This document shows, in pieces, positions 10,601 to 22,984 of a stretch of DNA of 64,000 nt. The notes under the pieces were generated by a model. It ran no database searches, was not told where the DNA came from, and worked only from the letters and a program-made list of their open reading frames with translations. The stretch is taken from positions 18,543-82,542 of the forward strand of contig KN832566.1 in the NCBI GenBank assembly GCA_000827205.1, read 5' to 3'. Origin of the DNA: Plicaturopsis crispa FD-325 SS-3. Taxonomy: Eukaryota > Basidiomycota > Agaricomycetes > Amylocorticiales > Amylocorticiaceae. The stretch's first letter is position 1; each line of letters opens with the position of its first letter. A program made the translations under genes and the position numbers.

Positions 10601-13600
10601 TGACTTGTAAACTCTGTCTGTGCTTGGGTCAGGAACGGTGTTGCTAACCAGTTGTGCAGGATCTTGCTCGACGACGTTCTTTCGGCGGTCGACGCCCATG
10701 TCGCGAGACATATATTCGGTAATGTCATACTACACGTTCGAAGCACCACAGTACTAAAACTTCTACGGTGTAGATCATGTCATCGGTCCGAAAGGATTGC
10801 TTTCCACTAAAGCACGAGTTTTGGTCACGCATAGTATTGCATTCCTCGGACAGTTCGATCGGCTTGCCTTCGTCCGTCGTGGAATCATCATCGAATGCGA
10901 TACTTACCAGTCGCTCTTAGCCAATGCTCAAAGCGAAGTATTTAAACTGATGTGAGTCTTCATGGTCTTGGCAACGTTTTGTAATTAAAAGCCTATCAGA
11001 CGGGGCCACGGTACGAGCAGTGGCTCATCCGGGACATCAACGCCGCACATCAGCGGATATACAACGCCACAGACAGACGAGGAGCCATCCGCCACGTCCG
11101 TCACGTCTTCGGATCCGGAAAGCTCATTCGATGAACAACGACTATTGGAGAAACGGGTCAGACGGCCCAGTTTCACAAAGGCTGCACTTGCGGAGATACC
11201 CCCGACTCGTCTCGCCACTACTGGAGCAAACAAAGAACATAGCGAGCAAGGCAAGGTGAAACCATTGGTGTACTATCAATACCTAGAAGCGGCGTCGAAA
11301 TCAGGATTCGCTCTATTTCTCGTCGCCACGGTCCTCCAGCAAACCATGTCCGTCCTGGCTAGTGTCACGCTGAGGGCTTGGGGTGAACACAACCAGCAGA
11401 CCGGTGATAACACCGGAATGTTCAAGTATCTACTGGGATATGGCCTCTTCTCTTTGTCGTCGGTTCTGCTCGGAGGGGTCGCGGCACTCTTAATCTGGGT
11501 TCTATGCTCACTGAGGAGTGCGCGCAAGCTTCATGACTCGGTAAGTTCAAGCCACGCCCTATACGTATAATATTAATACATTCTGCCTTTAGATGTTGAA
11601 TGCAGTCATGCGCGCACCTTTAAGCTTTTTTGAGTTGACCCCTACGGGGAGGTAAGATCTGTTCCCAGCCCCCTGATGACCATGCTGAATCTTGATCATA
11701 ACTGGCAGAATACTCAACCTTTTTTCTCGGGACACATATGTTGTCGACCAAATTCTCGGTCGGGTATGTGAAGGCAATTTCCCACATCTATTGCGTTCTA
11801 ACAGGACCAACGTACGAAAGGTCATCCAAAACCTGGTTCGAACAGCCGCTGTTACTCTTTCGATCGTGGCAATCATAGGAGGAAGTTTCCCGCCCTTTTT
11901 GATTGCGGTCGTACCGCTCGGATGGTTTTATTCTCGAGTAATGACGTGAGCGCTTTAAGTCTTGACATGATTGCTGTACCTGATGCAGTCGACAGCTATT
12001 ATCTAGCAACATCTCGCGAATTAAAACGCCTCGATGCTGTTTCACGCTCGCCAATATTTGCTTGGTTCTCGGAATCGCTTGCGGGTGTTTCGACAATTCG
12101 TGCTTTCAATCAACAGGACGTCTTTATCACAAAGAACGAACGGCGTATCGACCGCAATCAAATATGTCCGTGAAACGACTTTCTTTGCCAAGCCATACAC
12201 TTATTTGTGTGTCCGTGCAGGCTATCTCCCGTCAATTTCGGTTAATCGGTGGCTTGCCATCCGGCTCGAATTCGTCGGTGCAACCATAATCTTGATCACT
12301 GCAGTGCTTGCTGTGACCGCTTTGGTGACCACCGGCGTAGACGCTGGTCTTGTCGGTCTTGTTCTGTCTTACGCCCTGAACACGACTAGTGCATTGGTAA
12401 ATGATCTACTCAAATCTCCGTGGTGCCGCAGTATTCATCAGCATATCCAGAACTGGGTTGTGAGGTCAGCTTCCGAGGTCGAGCAGAACATCGTTAGGCA
12501 AGCGTCTCAGCATATGGCCACTACGGCAGCACACTTACATTTACACAGCGTCGAGCGGATCCTGCATTATGTTGGTTTACCGTCCGAAGCCCCAAACGAA
12601 ATACCAGTGACTGCTCCTTCAGATCAGTGGCCAACGGCCGGAGAAGTCGTCTTTAGGTATGTCGTGTCACTGCTTTCCTGTGCACAATAATGATAGTGAT
12701 AATAACAGCCAATATTCGACGCAATATCGCCCAGAGTTAGAGCCTGTCTTGAAGAACATATCCATGACCATTGTAACTACACTCTCCTTCCTCATTTCCC
12801 TCATACTGATCCACTTTTCATGTAGAAATCCAGAGAAAAAATTGGTGTTTGTGGGAGGACGGGTGCCGGAAAGTCATCTGTACGTCCAATTTCCGCGCAT
12901 ATTGTTGTTCAAGAATACTCACAACGTTGGTGTTACTGTGGTTAGTTACTTCTCGCTCTTTTCCGCATCATCGAGCCCACGTCCGGCACAATATTTATCG
13001 ACGGTGTCGATATCACCAAAATTGGTCTGCATAATTGTGTGTATTTCAGAGCATTCCATTGCGGCGGCTCGCTCATCATCTGTCTTCATAGTACGTTCCG
13101 CGATATCCATCGTACCGCAATCCCCCGACCTATTTGAGGGCACGCTTCGAGAAAACATTGATCCTGTCGGGGAACACCAAGATGCAGACATATGGACCGC
13201 CTTGAGCCAAGCTCATCTCAAAGGATATGTCGAGAGTTTACCGGAAGGCTTAGATGCACCCGTTCGCGAAGGCGGTTCCTCTTTATCCTCTGGCCAGCGT
13301 CAATTGCTTTGCTTTGCGAGAGCACTGTTAAGGAAGGTAAATCGATTTTTAAGCCATCACTACGTTCCCGCTCTGAATTTCTTGGACAGTCGAAAATTCT
13401 CGTTTTAGATGAAGGCAAGTGCAATAACGTTTTCAGATTTTCCCGTTGCTGATGTTCAATGTGTTCAGCCACGTCTGCGGTCGACCTCGATACCGATAAG
13501 GCCATCCAAGACATCATCCGCGGGCCTCAGTTTGCGGACGTCACGATGTTCACGATAGCGTAAGATGCACCCTCGTCATCTTTCCTCTGTATCACTGACC

Positions 13601-13828
13601 AACGTTATCAATACAGCCACCGATTGAACACAATTATAGAGTCTGACCGAGTCTTAGTTCTCGACGCCGGAAAGGCAAGTCGTTCTTCGGTCCTTGTCGT
13701 ACCACGCCCATACTTACAGAACACGTCTTCAGATCGCTGAGCTGGATACCCCTCAGAAGCTCATCGACGACCCGGCAAGCATGTTCCACTCACTCGCAGC
13801 GGAAGCTGGGCTGTTAAACGGCGCCTAG
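7649..13828 (+). CDS. ABCC-family (MRP/Ycf1-type) ABC transporter
   Basis: This is a full-length ABCC transporter in many exons with about 20 short introns. The start (MATCNDREGWDAVSRIRAFD) matches the N-terminus of Ycf1-type proteins. Order: an N-terminal hydrophobic TMD0, the L0 linker, TMD1 (including 'SIKLYAWEFAF'), NBD1, a Ser/Thr-rich linker, TMD2 ('GRILNLFSRD', 'STIRAFNQQ') and NBD2. NBD1 has Walker A GRVGAGKTS, Q-loop 'PQNPW', signature LSGGQRARVSLARAV and Walker B 'ILLDD', with Asp where the catalytic Glu normally sits, as is usual in ABCC NBD1. NBD2 has Walker A GRTGAGKSS, signature LSSGQRQLLCFARA, 'LVLDEATSAVD' and 'TIAHRLNTI', so it looks catalytically competent. The family exports or sequesters glutathione conjugates, metals and drugs, often into the vacuole; substrate and location here are inference. 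One certain and one probable GC-AG intron are needed. Confidence 0.93.
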
Positions 13829-14229
13829 AAGTGGCAATGCGCCACCCCCAAAAATTCGTAGTCTGAGCCACACGTCTTGAAAGCATTCACGCTGTACTTA
13901 TATCATTAGATTTCAATTTGAGTCCAGTGCCTACAGGATATTGCACTCAGTTCAGATCCAGATGTGTATGTGTGCTGGACGTAGGCCCGTAAGTACGCGT
14001 AAGTAGTAATGCACTTGGCAGCTTGGGACCTGGGTTCAGCGAAACGCGAACGGACTTTGCCGAACAATTGCATTACGAGATTCGACGCGTCGCGACTGTC
14101 CTTGTGCCTCCTTGAGTCTTGCGTTCTTTCTCTCCTCCCCTAAAGTTCAAGGCTCAACCAACTTTCTTTTCCAACGCTGTGCTTTTCCGCGCTGCACCTG
14201 CTCCAAGCTCAATTTACATCGCGTCGATC
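13829..14229. other. Intergenic, ABC transporter 3' to SRA gene 5'
   Basis: About 400 bp without a recognisable gene. It should contain the transporter's 3' end and the promoter of the SRA gene; a CT-rich run lies at about 14130-14160. Nothing else was seen. Confidence 0.5.
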
Positions 14230-15320
14230 ATGGCCATGGAAAGATTGTGCGTATAGCCGGTCCAGCATGCGACTGCTCTAACTCGCAGCTTGCAGCCGTA
14301 CTCAATTCGCAGAGAACCCCGCACTCTACTCAAAGCAGGATCTCGAGCCCTCGAATCCAGGAGGCAGATTTGGAAAGATTCCTGGTGTAGAAGTAGGTGA
14401 TATCTTCAAATCGAGGTGCGCCTTTCCCGTCATTCGGATTGTACAATATTTCATGGTGCCATTACGCGTTGTAACAGACAAGAACTATGCCGGCGGGGCG
14501 TGCATACGCGTACGTTCGCGGGAATTTCTGGGAATCAGAACCTTGGCGCGTACTCTGTCGTTCTGTCTGGGGCATATGAAGACGATGTCGACAAGGGGAA
14601 GAAATTGTGAGCGCCACTGATACACCGCAAGACCATGCACTCACACGTTCCAGCCTCTACACTGGAACAGGTATGAGCGTCACTTCAACTTATGCTCCTA
14701 TGCTTATGATATTTCATACGTTGTAGGTGGCCGGGCGGCAGACGTAGGGTCCTGGGGTGTAAGCCGGTTTCTAGGTGTTCAGGCAGTCGACGCCAATGCT
14801 GACGACAGTCGACAGGGGGCTACTGTGCAGACTCAGGACCAGTCTTTCATGCATCCAGATAACAGAGCTCTGCAGGTGATATATTTCCTCACACGCCCGG
14901 TCGATTCTCCGTTCACTTCTCTCTAGGTGTCCGCTGAAACTAAGCGTCCCGTTCGTGTCATCCGAGGTGCATCTGGCAAGTCAAAGTATGCCCCCAGAGA
15001 ACAGTGCGATCTTGTTCTACTTCTTGTATTCTTACCAGTGACTCAAACTCCTCTGCCCTAGTTACCGGTACGACGGACTGTATATCGTTGAGAAAGTATG
15101 CAGTTGTCCGCAGCAGCATTCTGGCCTCCATTTGCTCATCCAATCTCTCCCGTTCAGGCATATATGGATAAAGGGAAAAGTGGACATGCCGTTTGCAAGT
15201 TTATCTTCCGGGTAAATACCGGTTTGATGTCTTTCCACCACGCACGCTAACAACAATCCTCGACAGCGTGTGGAAGAAGGCCAGCCTCCATTACCGAAGA
15301 CGCAGTGGAGTCCCGCGTAA
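14230..15320 (+). CDS. Stand-alone SRA-YDG domain protein
   Basis: The best start is ATG at 14230 (MAMER), joined by a first intron to 'FRTQFAENPALYSKQDLEP'. Then follows an SRA domain: 'GRFGKIPGVEVGDIFKSR', 'ELCRRGVHTRTFAGISG', 'GAYSVVLSGAYEDDVDKG', 'YTGTGGR', 'DQSFMHPDNRALQ', 'KRPVRVIRG', 'SKYAP', 'YRYDGLYIVEKAYMDKGKSG' and 'VCKFIFRRVEEGQPPLPK'. SRA domains bind methylated (especially hemimethylated) CpG and flip the base. In UHRF1 this guides DNA methylation, but here no RING, PHD or Tudor part is present and the protein is only about 250 residues. Roughly seven short introns. It lies 402 bp upstream of the CtIP-like gene on the same strand. Its partner enzymes cannot be seen in the window. 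Confidence 0.85.
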
Positions 15321-15722
15321 AGTCCTATGCACCACTTCAACTGTCTGTTGCTTTCGCTTTCCTGGAATCTTAACGCTGTCGGGATACATACACTACTGAG
15401 CCTGCTCCAGATTGACCCAGTCATGTCACGTCTTCTATCATCTTTTATGCTGTATTTTTCTCGTTTTCGTAACTGTTTGTCGCACAACTACCCATATACC
15501 TCGATGTTTTCCCGCTGTTAGTACAAATAACTACTAGTACTACATTTCATTTGCCTGAGGAGACAAGGACCGCGGCCACGTGATCACGACGCGCTCTTTG
15601 ATTGACGAAGATATTGTGGCCAAAGATGCGCACGGCGAATCGACTCCTTGCTCCATAACCACCATCAGTATAATGAACATCCACCACTCACTACCTTATA
15701 ATCACTGCTAAAACCTGACGAT
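15321..15722. other. Intergenic between SRA and CtIP-like genes
   Basis: About 400 bp holding the SRA gene's 3' end and the CtIP-like promoter. A short pyrimidine-rich run lies at about 15420-15470. No gene or repeat was recognised. Confidence 0.5.
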
Positions 15723-18261
15723 ATGCCGCTAGCAGCCACCAGCCCGCACTGGGACAAGATCAACGACGACAGATGGCGGAAAGAAATCGAAACGCTCGAT
15801 AAACGAGTGCGCCGCATTATTCTCTCTTCCCCGCAATTTCGCTCATGCATTGCTCGTTGTCGCGCAGAACCAAAATCTTCGCCGTGCCAATGATGATTTG
15901 ATGAAGCAGGTGTTCACCGCTTCACAGCGAGGACACCGACTTGCGCTTGACCTCGGCTTCGACGACCTCGACGACGCTGAATCCGCCATCGCAGCCGACC
16001 CCAGCACGTTCAACCGAGATGCCATCGGGAATCTGAAGGATCTAGTGCGCTCACTACGGGAGGACAACAGGCATCAGCACACCATGATCGCCGAGTCGGA
16101 GGAGGCCCATCGTTTGACAGGAGAGTCATTGCGGCGTGTCGAGGCGGAGAACCAACAATTGAAGACGGAACTCGAGCAGCTAAAGTCAGGTGTTTCTGGT
16201 CCTGCAGATAATGTCTGTTTACTGCTATGATTGGCGTGCTGGGCTGGCTACTTACACTTCCGGGCATGACAGGGCAGACGTCACGCCCCTTCCGGTGGAA
16301 AAGAAAACAGGTATGCATCAGATCCTCACGTTACAAGGTTGGCTGCTAATCACGAGCATTAGCCGACCTCTCCAATCTTTGTCAGCCCAGTCAAACGAAA
16401 CCGCAAATGGAGATCAATCTCGCTCTGCTCGTAAACCATCTAGAGACACGGAAGCCTCACTGAAGCTCGAGCTTTCTCACCTTCAGCGGCGGTACGACGA
16501 ATTATTGAAGGTGAAAGAACGTGCGGCCGATCGGTACAAGAAGGACTACAAGAAATGGGGCGAATTCAAGGCCTGGTTGTTTGCTGAAACGACGAACGAC
16601 AACGACATTCTCCGCGCACTTGACCCGGAACAGAGGAAGCGCTATAAATCCCTGGTGAGGTCGAAGAAGAAAAAAGTTTGGAAAGATATTGGTCCGGGCC
16701 TTGGCGGTGAGGACGATTTGCGCGCGGCTGAAGACCATACGATGGATATAGGTGGGCTCCAACGACACACCGCACTACTTTTTTGTGTAAAATCTAATCA
16801 TGTGTAGCTATAGGCGGACCCTCTGGTGCTTTCCGCGTCAAGACCGAAGATGACGCTGCTATACTTCCCGACCTTGCTCGTGAACCGCAGACCAATACCG
16901 CCCATCCAGTATCCAGAGTCGCAACTCCACGCAATGAACGAAGCCATATAGTCTCACCATATGTTCGCCATGTCCCTCCTGTCTCGACACCTATAGAATC
17001 GCCAACTCGCTCTGGAATACTTGTTCCTACGTCAAGGTAATATTTTCCCTGTTTACTCTGTAAAGGTTGTACACTGACGGCGAGATAGTCCGTTGTTGGA
17101 AAATCAAGACCTCAGTGAGCTTTGGGGTGACACTTCCTCCAGTAACAAGAGGAAATTTGTCGAGATAGACCATCCGGTTCTCTCCTCTTCTTCCGAAACA
17201 GATGATTCTCAAGGTAAGTTGCGTTCTTGTATCACAGGGTCGAGGCTAACCCTTAAGCGTTGTCAAGCCCCAAATTTTGTGCCAGTCGACGGACCATCCA
17301 CATTGCACCATGCCAGCAAAGTTCGAAGAACGGCGAGCACGGATGGGATGAGTAGCGGTACTAAACTCGCAGCCGAACCAGAGACCCCCAAACTATCGGC
17401 CACTCTTGTGCCCAAGGCGATGGTAAGTCCGTCTCATCGTTCGCTGCGCTTGGACTAACTATATTCTGCATGTAGTCAGCGCCGAGCAAGCGCACGGGGA
17501 AGGAAGTTGCCCGAGGACAGCTAGATGATTACATGAAATATAAATCACGCGGAAGATACGCGAAAGCGGGACAAAAGTATACTCTTCCACTACCTTTGGG
17601 AATGTCCTGCTCATCAGATGACATTTTCAGTGACGGCGATACTACAATAAATGCTCTATACGAGATCGACAAATCGCGCAACGACGGGATGGACTTTGAA
17701 TACGATGCGGTAGTGCGAAATAGGGACGAACGCCGACGCCTCGAGGCCGGCGACTGCGAATGCTGTCGTGACGTCAGTTTTGGTGCTCTCGTCTGTTGCT
17801 CTCACTCGCTGACTCTATAGCTGCTGCGACAGTACTACGAGGCTGTAGGACCCCTCCCCCAGCGTCTGCAACAGCCTCAGTGGCGTTCTCCCCCGTCCAG
17901 CCCTGCTGCCGATGCTCCAAGACAATGCCAGCACAAACGACACGGCAAATCGATTCCTGAGGCGTCCTCGGGGCCGTCGCGGGCCCGCGGGGCAGCGGAC
18001 ATCGTTCAACACAGACAAGAAATTTCACGCCATCGCCACAATTGGGAGCGACCGACTACGCCTCCCGGATACTGGAATATTGGATTTCCGGATACCCAAG
18101 AAGCAGCTGGTATAAACGAGCAGGCCAAGGAAATCCATCGACGCAAGAAGGAAAGGGTAGAAGCCGAAGCTAGGTGAGTAGCCGCTGGGTAGCAACCGGC
18201 CAAGATCGAGTCGCTCATGCTACTGTACAGAAAACAAGATGGTCGATATCGGAAACGATGA
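15723..18261 (+). CDS. CtIP/Sae2/Ctp1 DNA-end resection factor
   Basis: The start is MPLAATSPHWDKINDDRW. Exon 1 ends '...ETLDKR', and a 61-nt intron leads to 'NQNLRRANDDLMKQV'. The N-terminal half is coiled coil, as expected for the CtIP tetramerisation region. The middle is Ser/Pro-rich, with 'PLLENQDLSELWGD' and 'KRKFVEIDHP'. The C-terminus carries the Sae2/CtIP signature: 'CECCRDYYEA', then 'ISRHRHNWERPTTPPGYW' and 'GFPDTQEA', with the CxxC and RHR elements intact. The family activates the Mre11-Rad50-Nbs1 nuclease to start resection of double-strand breaks. It ends in a basic tail (RKQDGRYRKR). About ten introns; several join points, such as the one after 'SGPADN', depend on weak donors. 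The C-terminal domain makes the call strong. Confidence 0.88.
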
Positions 18262-18530
18262 CAGGTTAGTAGTAGTACACTTATTGTATTTTTATGAATG
18301 GCTACAGGTGCATATGGTTTTGTTCAATCCTGGTTCAATCTACTCGTGTATAACTTAGCGCGAGTTGGAACGAGGCTCGGAGCGATCGAGCGTCCAAGAG
18401 TCTTACGTAATTGCTGTCAATGTGCTCCGCACTGCGCACGGTGACGATCGGGGATACAGGAACTTGGCTTGAGTCTGTGCTGATGCTTTTCAGATAATTT
18501 ATGCCCCCCGTTTCTTGCCACTGAACCACC

Positions 18531-21197
18531 ATGACAGGCTCGTCGTCCCCGTCCAAGGACTCCAAGGAGGAGAAGGAGGACATTGTGCTCCCGACGCTCT
18601 ACGACACGAAAACTCACGACTTCGCTCCTCGCTCACGCGATGGTCTACCAGCCAAGGCCGAAACTATAGAGCAGAATGACGATTCAGAGTCGGACACCGC
18701 CACCAACTCGTCCGACGAGTTCGACTGGGATGAGGATGAAGAGGTCACCCGGGCGAAGGCTCAGGAGAAGGGCAAGGCGCACAGAGGCAGACGGCTGTGG
18801 TTGCTTTTCATGAAATTGGCCCGGCCAGTCAGGACTTTGCTCGTCGGCATCCTCGGTGCTGGCGTCCTCATCGCACCTCTCCTTGTGGTCGAGTTCAAGT
18901 TCAGGGACAGCCCCGCACGCCCCCAGGTCCATGTATGGTCCCTGTGGCTTTCGATCATCTGGGCAGCCAGCTGCATAACGTATCTGGTAGTGGACTCTAT
19001 CCCCCGTTTTGTCATTGCTATCATGGTCTTGTTCGGCGGTCATGTCGAGAATCTGAAGACGCAACTTGAGGTGTGTAATTCATTGGATAGCCATGTCATA
19101 TGTACTGATTTATTCTTTGCATTGAAGTTAACGCTTGCTGTCTCGGGCTGGCTCAAACTGCTGCTTGATGTTGTATGGGCTTGGATAGCCCTCTCTGTTC
19201 TCCGCGCATTTTATAAACCGGCTGGATCTTACTGGGTCATTGTTAACCGCGTTGTGCAGGTGAGTCCATATGTATCGTATCAGCAAATGCGCACATTGAC
19301 CAACATGCATTTCCAGGCCCTATTTTCTGCATCCCTCATACTCCTCGCCGAGAAATTATTCCTACGCTATGTGGCGATTAATTTCCATCAAAAGGCCCTA
19401 GCCGAGCGTTTAGCTGAAAATCGCTTGGGCCTCAAAGCCCTCGACCGTCTTTCCAACGCTCAGCCAAGCGGTCAGCGTAAATCGCCGTACGGAAAGAAGG
19501 GGCACCGGCACAATCCCACACAGTCTTTCGGTACCGCTCTCGACGTATCTGGCCGCCCTCAACAACCCCAAGATAGTCGTGCTACGGTCGAATCACCTCT
19601 CAAGGAGAACAACGAACACAGCGAAACGGATCTCAAACGTGCAAAGTCGTCCCATGCTGACCGGAAGCGGAAGAGACGCAAGGCGATGGCGTCTATTATC
19701 GTCGATCAACTGGGCGGTGCCATCGGCGAGGTTGCACTGAAAAACTCCAAGTTTAACAAAAACAGCGAGGGTAGCAGTCTATATTCGGCTAGGAAGCTGG
19801 CTCGCAAACTATTTGGCGCTCTCAATGACGGCCATGGGTCGCGATCTCATCTTGTAGTTGAAGATTTCTATCCCTACTTCCGCTCTACGGCGGACGCGGT
19901 AAGTCCCTGTCTGCATCTATTGTATGTCCTGCTCATCCTCGTTATGCAGCATGCCGCATTCGCGCTTTTTGACAAAGATGGTAACGGTGATATCAGCAAA
20001 AAGGAGATGCGGGAGGCTGTTCAGAGGATTTATAGGGAGCGCAAGTCCCTGACTGCTAGTTTGAAGGTACGGACTTCCACTACCCAAATCATTCCGTGAC
20101 CTTATGTACCCTCAGGATGTGAGCTCGGCTGTAGCGAAACTTGACGCAGTACTTGTGTCTTGCGCCCTTGTTGGTGTTTTGTTTGTCTGTCTGCTCATTT
20201 TCAACCGGACGAACACCCTCGCATCCCTCGTGCCCCTCGCGACCATCATCCTCGGATTTTCGTTCATATTTGGCCACTCTGCCCAGCTGCTTTTCGAATC
20301 GGTCCGTCGTTTCAGTCTCTACACAAACCGTAAACTGATATCTCCGACTAGCTAATCTTTATCTTTTCCACTCACGTCTTCGACGTCGGTGATCTTGTCA
20401 TGATTGATGATCAGGTGCATTTCTTCAATTCTTCATCCGCTATGTGTCAGATTGCCTAACCGTTTATCCTGCATTGCTAGCCCCTCGTGGTACGCGAATT
20501 TGGCCTATTCTCTACGACATTCCGTCGTGTCGATGGCCAAGAGATTATCGCTCCCAACGCTCTACTCTCAAGCACGAAACTTGTCCACAATCTCAGACGC
20601 AGTAATTCTATGTACGTGCTCTCCGCCGTCTAGTGCTCTCTGCAGCCACTAACGTCTTTCTCGTTTAGGACGGAAACGACAGAACTGATCATTGCCTATA
20701 ATACGCCACTGGAAATTATCGACCAACTACGAACACGAATTGACGCATATGTTCAAGCCAATAACCGAGAATGGTCAAGTTCAGCCCTAAACATCGACAG
20801 CATGGAGTTCCAAAACGACATACATCTTATCATCGCTATGGAACGTACGTATAAGTCCGGGTCATAATATCTTGCACTCACTTACCGTGCTGCTTATTTA
20901 GATCGTCCGAACTGGCAAGACTGGGGAGCACGATGGAATCGTCGCACCGCATTCATGAAGAACTTGAAAGCCGTACTCGAAGAACTCGACGTGAAGTACA
21001 CGATGCCTGTTCAGCCCGTTATTTTACCCAAACCGGCGCCTGGATCGGTTCACCAGCCAACTCATCTCCAGCCACCACCTCGTGTACGCCCTACGGGGAG
21101 CCGGGAGACATTGGGCAATGCTGGGTCGTTCGGGTCTTCCGACAACATGCGGCGGGCACCGTCGAGGTCTCTCCGCCATGGTGGCGACATGTTTTAA
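18531..21197 (+). CDS. MscS-type mechanosensitive channel with EF hand
   Basis: The N-terminus (MTGSSSPSKDSKEE) is long, acidic and cytosolic. Several membrane segments follow: 'TLLVGILGAGVLIAPLLVV', 'SLWLSIIWAASCITYLVV' and others through about residue 260. Then comes a basic loop ('DRKRKRRKAM') and a canonical EF hand, DKDGNGDISKKE. The pore-lining and beta-domain part of MscS follows: 'LDAVLVSCALVGVLFVCLLI', 'THVFDVGDLVMIDDQ', 'FRRVDGQEIIAPNALL'. The C-terminus is Pro/Ser-rich and ends GGDMF at 21197. The closest described relatives are fission-yeast Msy1/Msy2, which sit in ER membranes and regulate calcium release under hypo-osmotic shock. All calcium-ligand positions of the EF hand are present. 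About eight short introns. Location and gating are inferred from the family. Confidence 0.9.
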
Positions 21198-21345
21198 CTG
21201 TTGCAGTGCGCCCCGGTTAAATACATGTACATTCGTAGTACGAATAATTCTATGTAGATCATTTGGGATCAATGCTCAGCGCTCAGCTAAGAGGTCGCAT
21301 GTTGGAGCTCGAAAAAAATTAACACAAAGGGTAGCGTTCGCGGAT

Positions 21346-22135
21346 TCTCCACGGCAGGATTTCTGCGTTTGCGTTTTGAATTTCGCGTGACTACTATATA
21401 TAGAATGAGCCCCTGTCTCCCGTGCATTTGGCTGCATCCAGGCTGCATCGCTGTTCCCGGTCCCAACTCCCTTTGTGCTCGTCGTCGACGACGACGAGCT
21501 CGACTATTGAATCATTTCTTCATCGTCTGCTCAGGTTTTTTTAGCCTACCTTAATACATGTATTGGCACATTTTCCATGTATTCATTTCGCTTTCAAAAG
21601 CCTTAATTAATGCACTGTGTACGTCGTGATGTTTGTCTAGTAAGAAATGCGAAGGGTATAACCTGATACCCGCCTCAACACCTTGAGTCCACTCTTGTTT
21701 GGGGACTATTGATCAATTTTTTGAGGTTATAAGAGGTCCCGTAGCTTTCTGACCGCATGAAATGTTGAAAATGCGCCCAAATGCGGAGATTGAGGGAGAC
21801 ATTTACCAGGGCAATGCATGCCCTGCACAGTCTGCAAATCATCTACAATCGTCCCTATAGACCTCCTGGAGGTGTATAGTGCGAAACATTAAGTACCTGG
21901 CAGGTGCAGAGGGTCAAGACATCGAAAATGCGGAGGGGAGCAAAGGCAGGTACCAGAGCATTGATCTTAAGCCTTCTCCAGGTTCTGAAACGTTGAAGCA
22001 ACGTGCTGTAACGGGTAAGAAGCCTATATGTTGAATATAACGTGTCCTGGAGGTGTATAAGACATGTGGGAGGTCAGAAAGGCGGACATGTCCTGATCAA
22101 GATGTGACTTACCAGTGGGCCTAGCCTGTCCATAA
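21346..22135 (+). repeat. Long imperfect inverted repeat, left arm
   Basis: This arm is matched in reverse complement by 22985-23890. The outermost shared block is CTCCACGGCAGGATTT (21346-21361). Inside it lies a near-palindrome of GTC/GAC triplets at about 21475-21505. Similarity then continues for about 600 bp through 'atacatgtattgg', 'cctcaacaccttga', 'ggtgcagagg', 'ttctccagg' and 'gacatgtgg'. Identity looks like 70-80 percent with indels. The innermost shared block, GATGTGACTTACCAGTGG (22101-22118), contains a splice-donor-like GGTAAGT on the opposite strand. No long open frame is present. The arm could be one of two head-to-head copies of an unknown repeat or of a decayed gene. Confidence 0.7.
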
Positions 22136-22984
22136 TCTTCTTAGCGACGCACTGGCAGGTATTGCAGTAGCACCCTATATATTCTAAACGATCGCTTCGG
22201 ACAAAGCTTGTGAATCTGTGGGAGCAAGGGAGCTTGAACAGGGATGGAAAACATGAAATGCAAAGATATAACTGACCAGTGCTATCCTGTGCTCGCAAGA
22301 TCGTGTAAGTATGTTCTTCATCACCTTAGTGCATGCTCCGATGCACCAAGTGAGTCTGTGATGTAGTAGATAGTGGTGAATTGGAAGGTGCGTGGACAGA
22401 CATTGATTGTGTCAAGCAACGAGGACATGTCATCGAAGGGAGCGGTCAAAATTGCCATGGAAAGCGAGGCTATATATTTTGAGCAGAGAGCTAGCTGTGA
22501 CAAAATATTTGACGGGAGTCAGTAGAGTGCAGCCAGAGCCCAGCGAGTCCGAGAGCTGAGGCGACGAGGAAAGCCGGAGGAAGTGGCCGCAAGTCGACGC
22601 GCTGCGACGCGTCGCGCGAAGATTTGGCTCAAGTCGCGTCCGCAATTTGCCTATGATCTCAACCTCGACAGCACTGTTTGTCGACGATCTCTGTCCCTCC
22701 TCGACCGATCTCTCTCATTTTATTTTCATCTTGCTTGCTTTGTTGCATTTTCTCATTCCCGCAGCATCCACCTAGCTCTTGTCTCCACTGCCATTCGTAG
22801 CTGCCGCCGAGTGCCACTGCACCGCTGTACCATATCGTTGCCCACATTGTGTCGGCGCGTCCAGCATTCTTGGGAATTGGTTATCCTTATTATTAGATCC
22901 ATTATACTCAGGGTGAGTTTGTTTCGTTGCTTGGAAGAGCAGCTTCTCTTGTAACACCCCATGATCGATGTGTGGCCTAGTATA
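22136..22984. other. Spacer of the long inverted repeat
   Basis: About 850 bp between the two arms without clear self-similarity. It contains a GCGACGCG-rich patch near 22595-22620 and a pyrimidine-rich tract at about 22690-22750. Short open frames exist on both strands but none resembles a known protein. Confidence 0.5.

Noticed and set aside
7649-13828. ABC transporter as a pseudogene because of frequent frame changes
   Set aside because: Every frame change coincides with plausible short introns, and all Walker, signature and H-loop motifs are intact.
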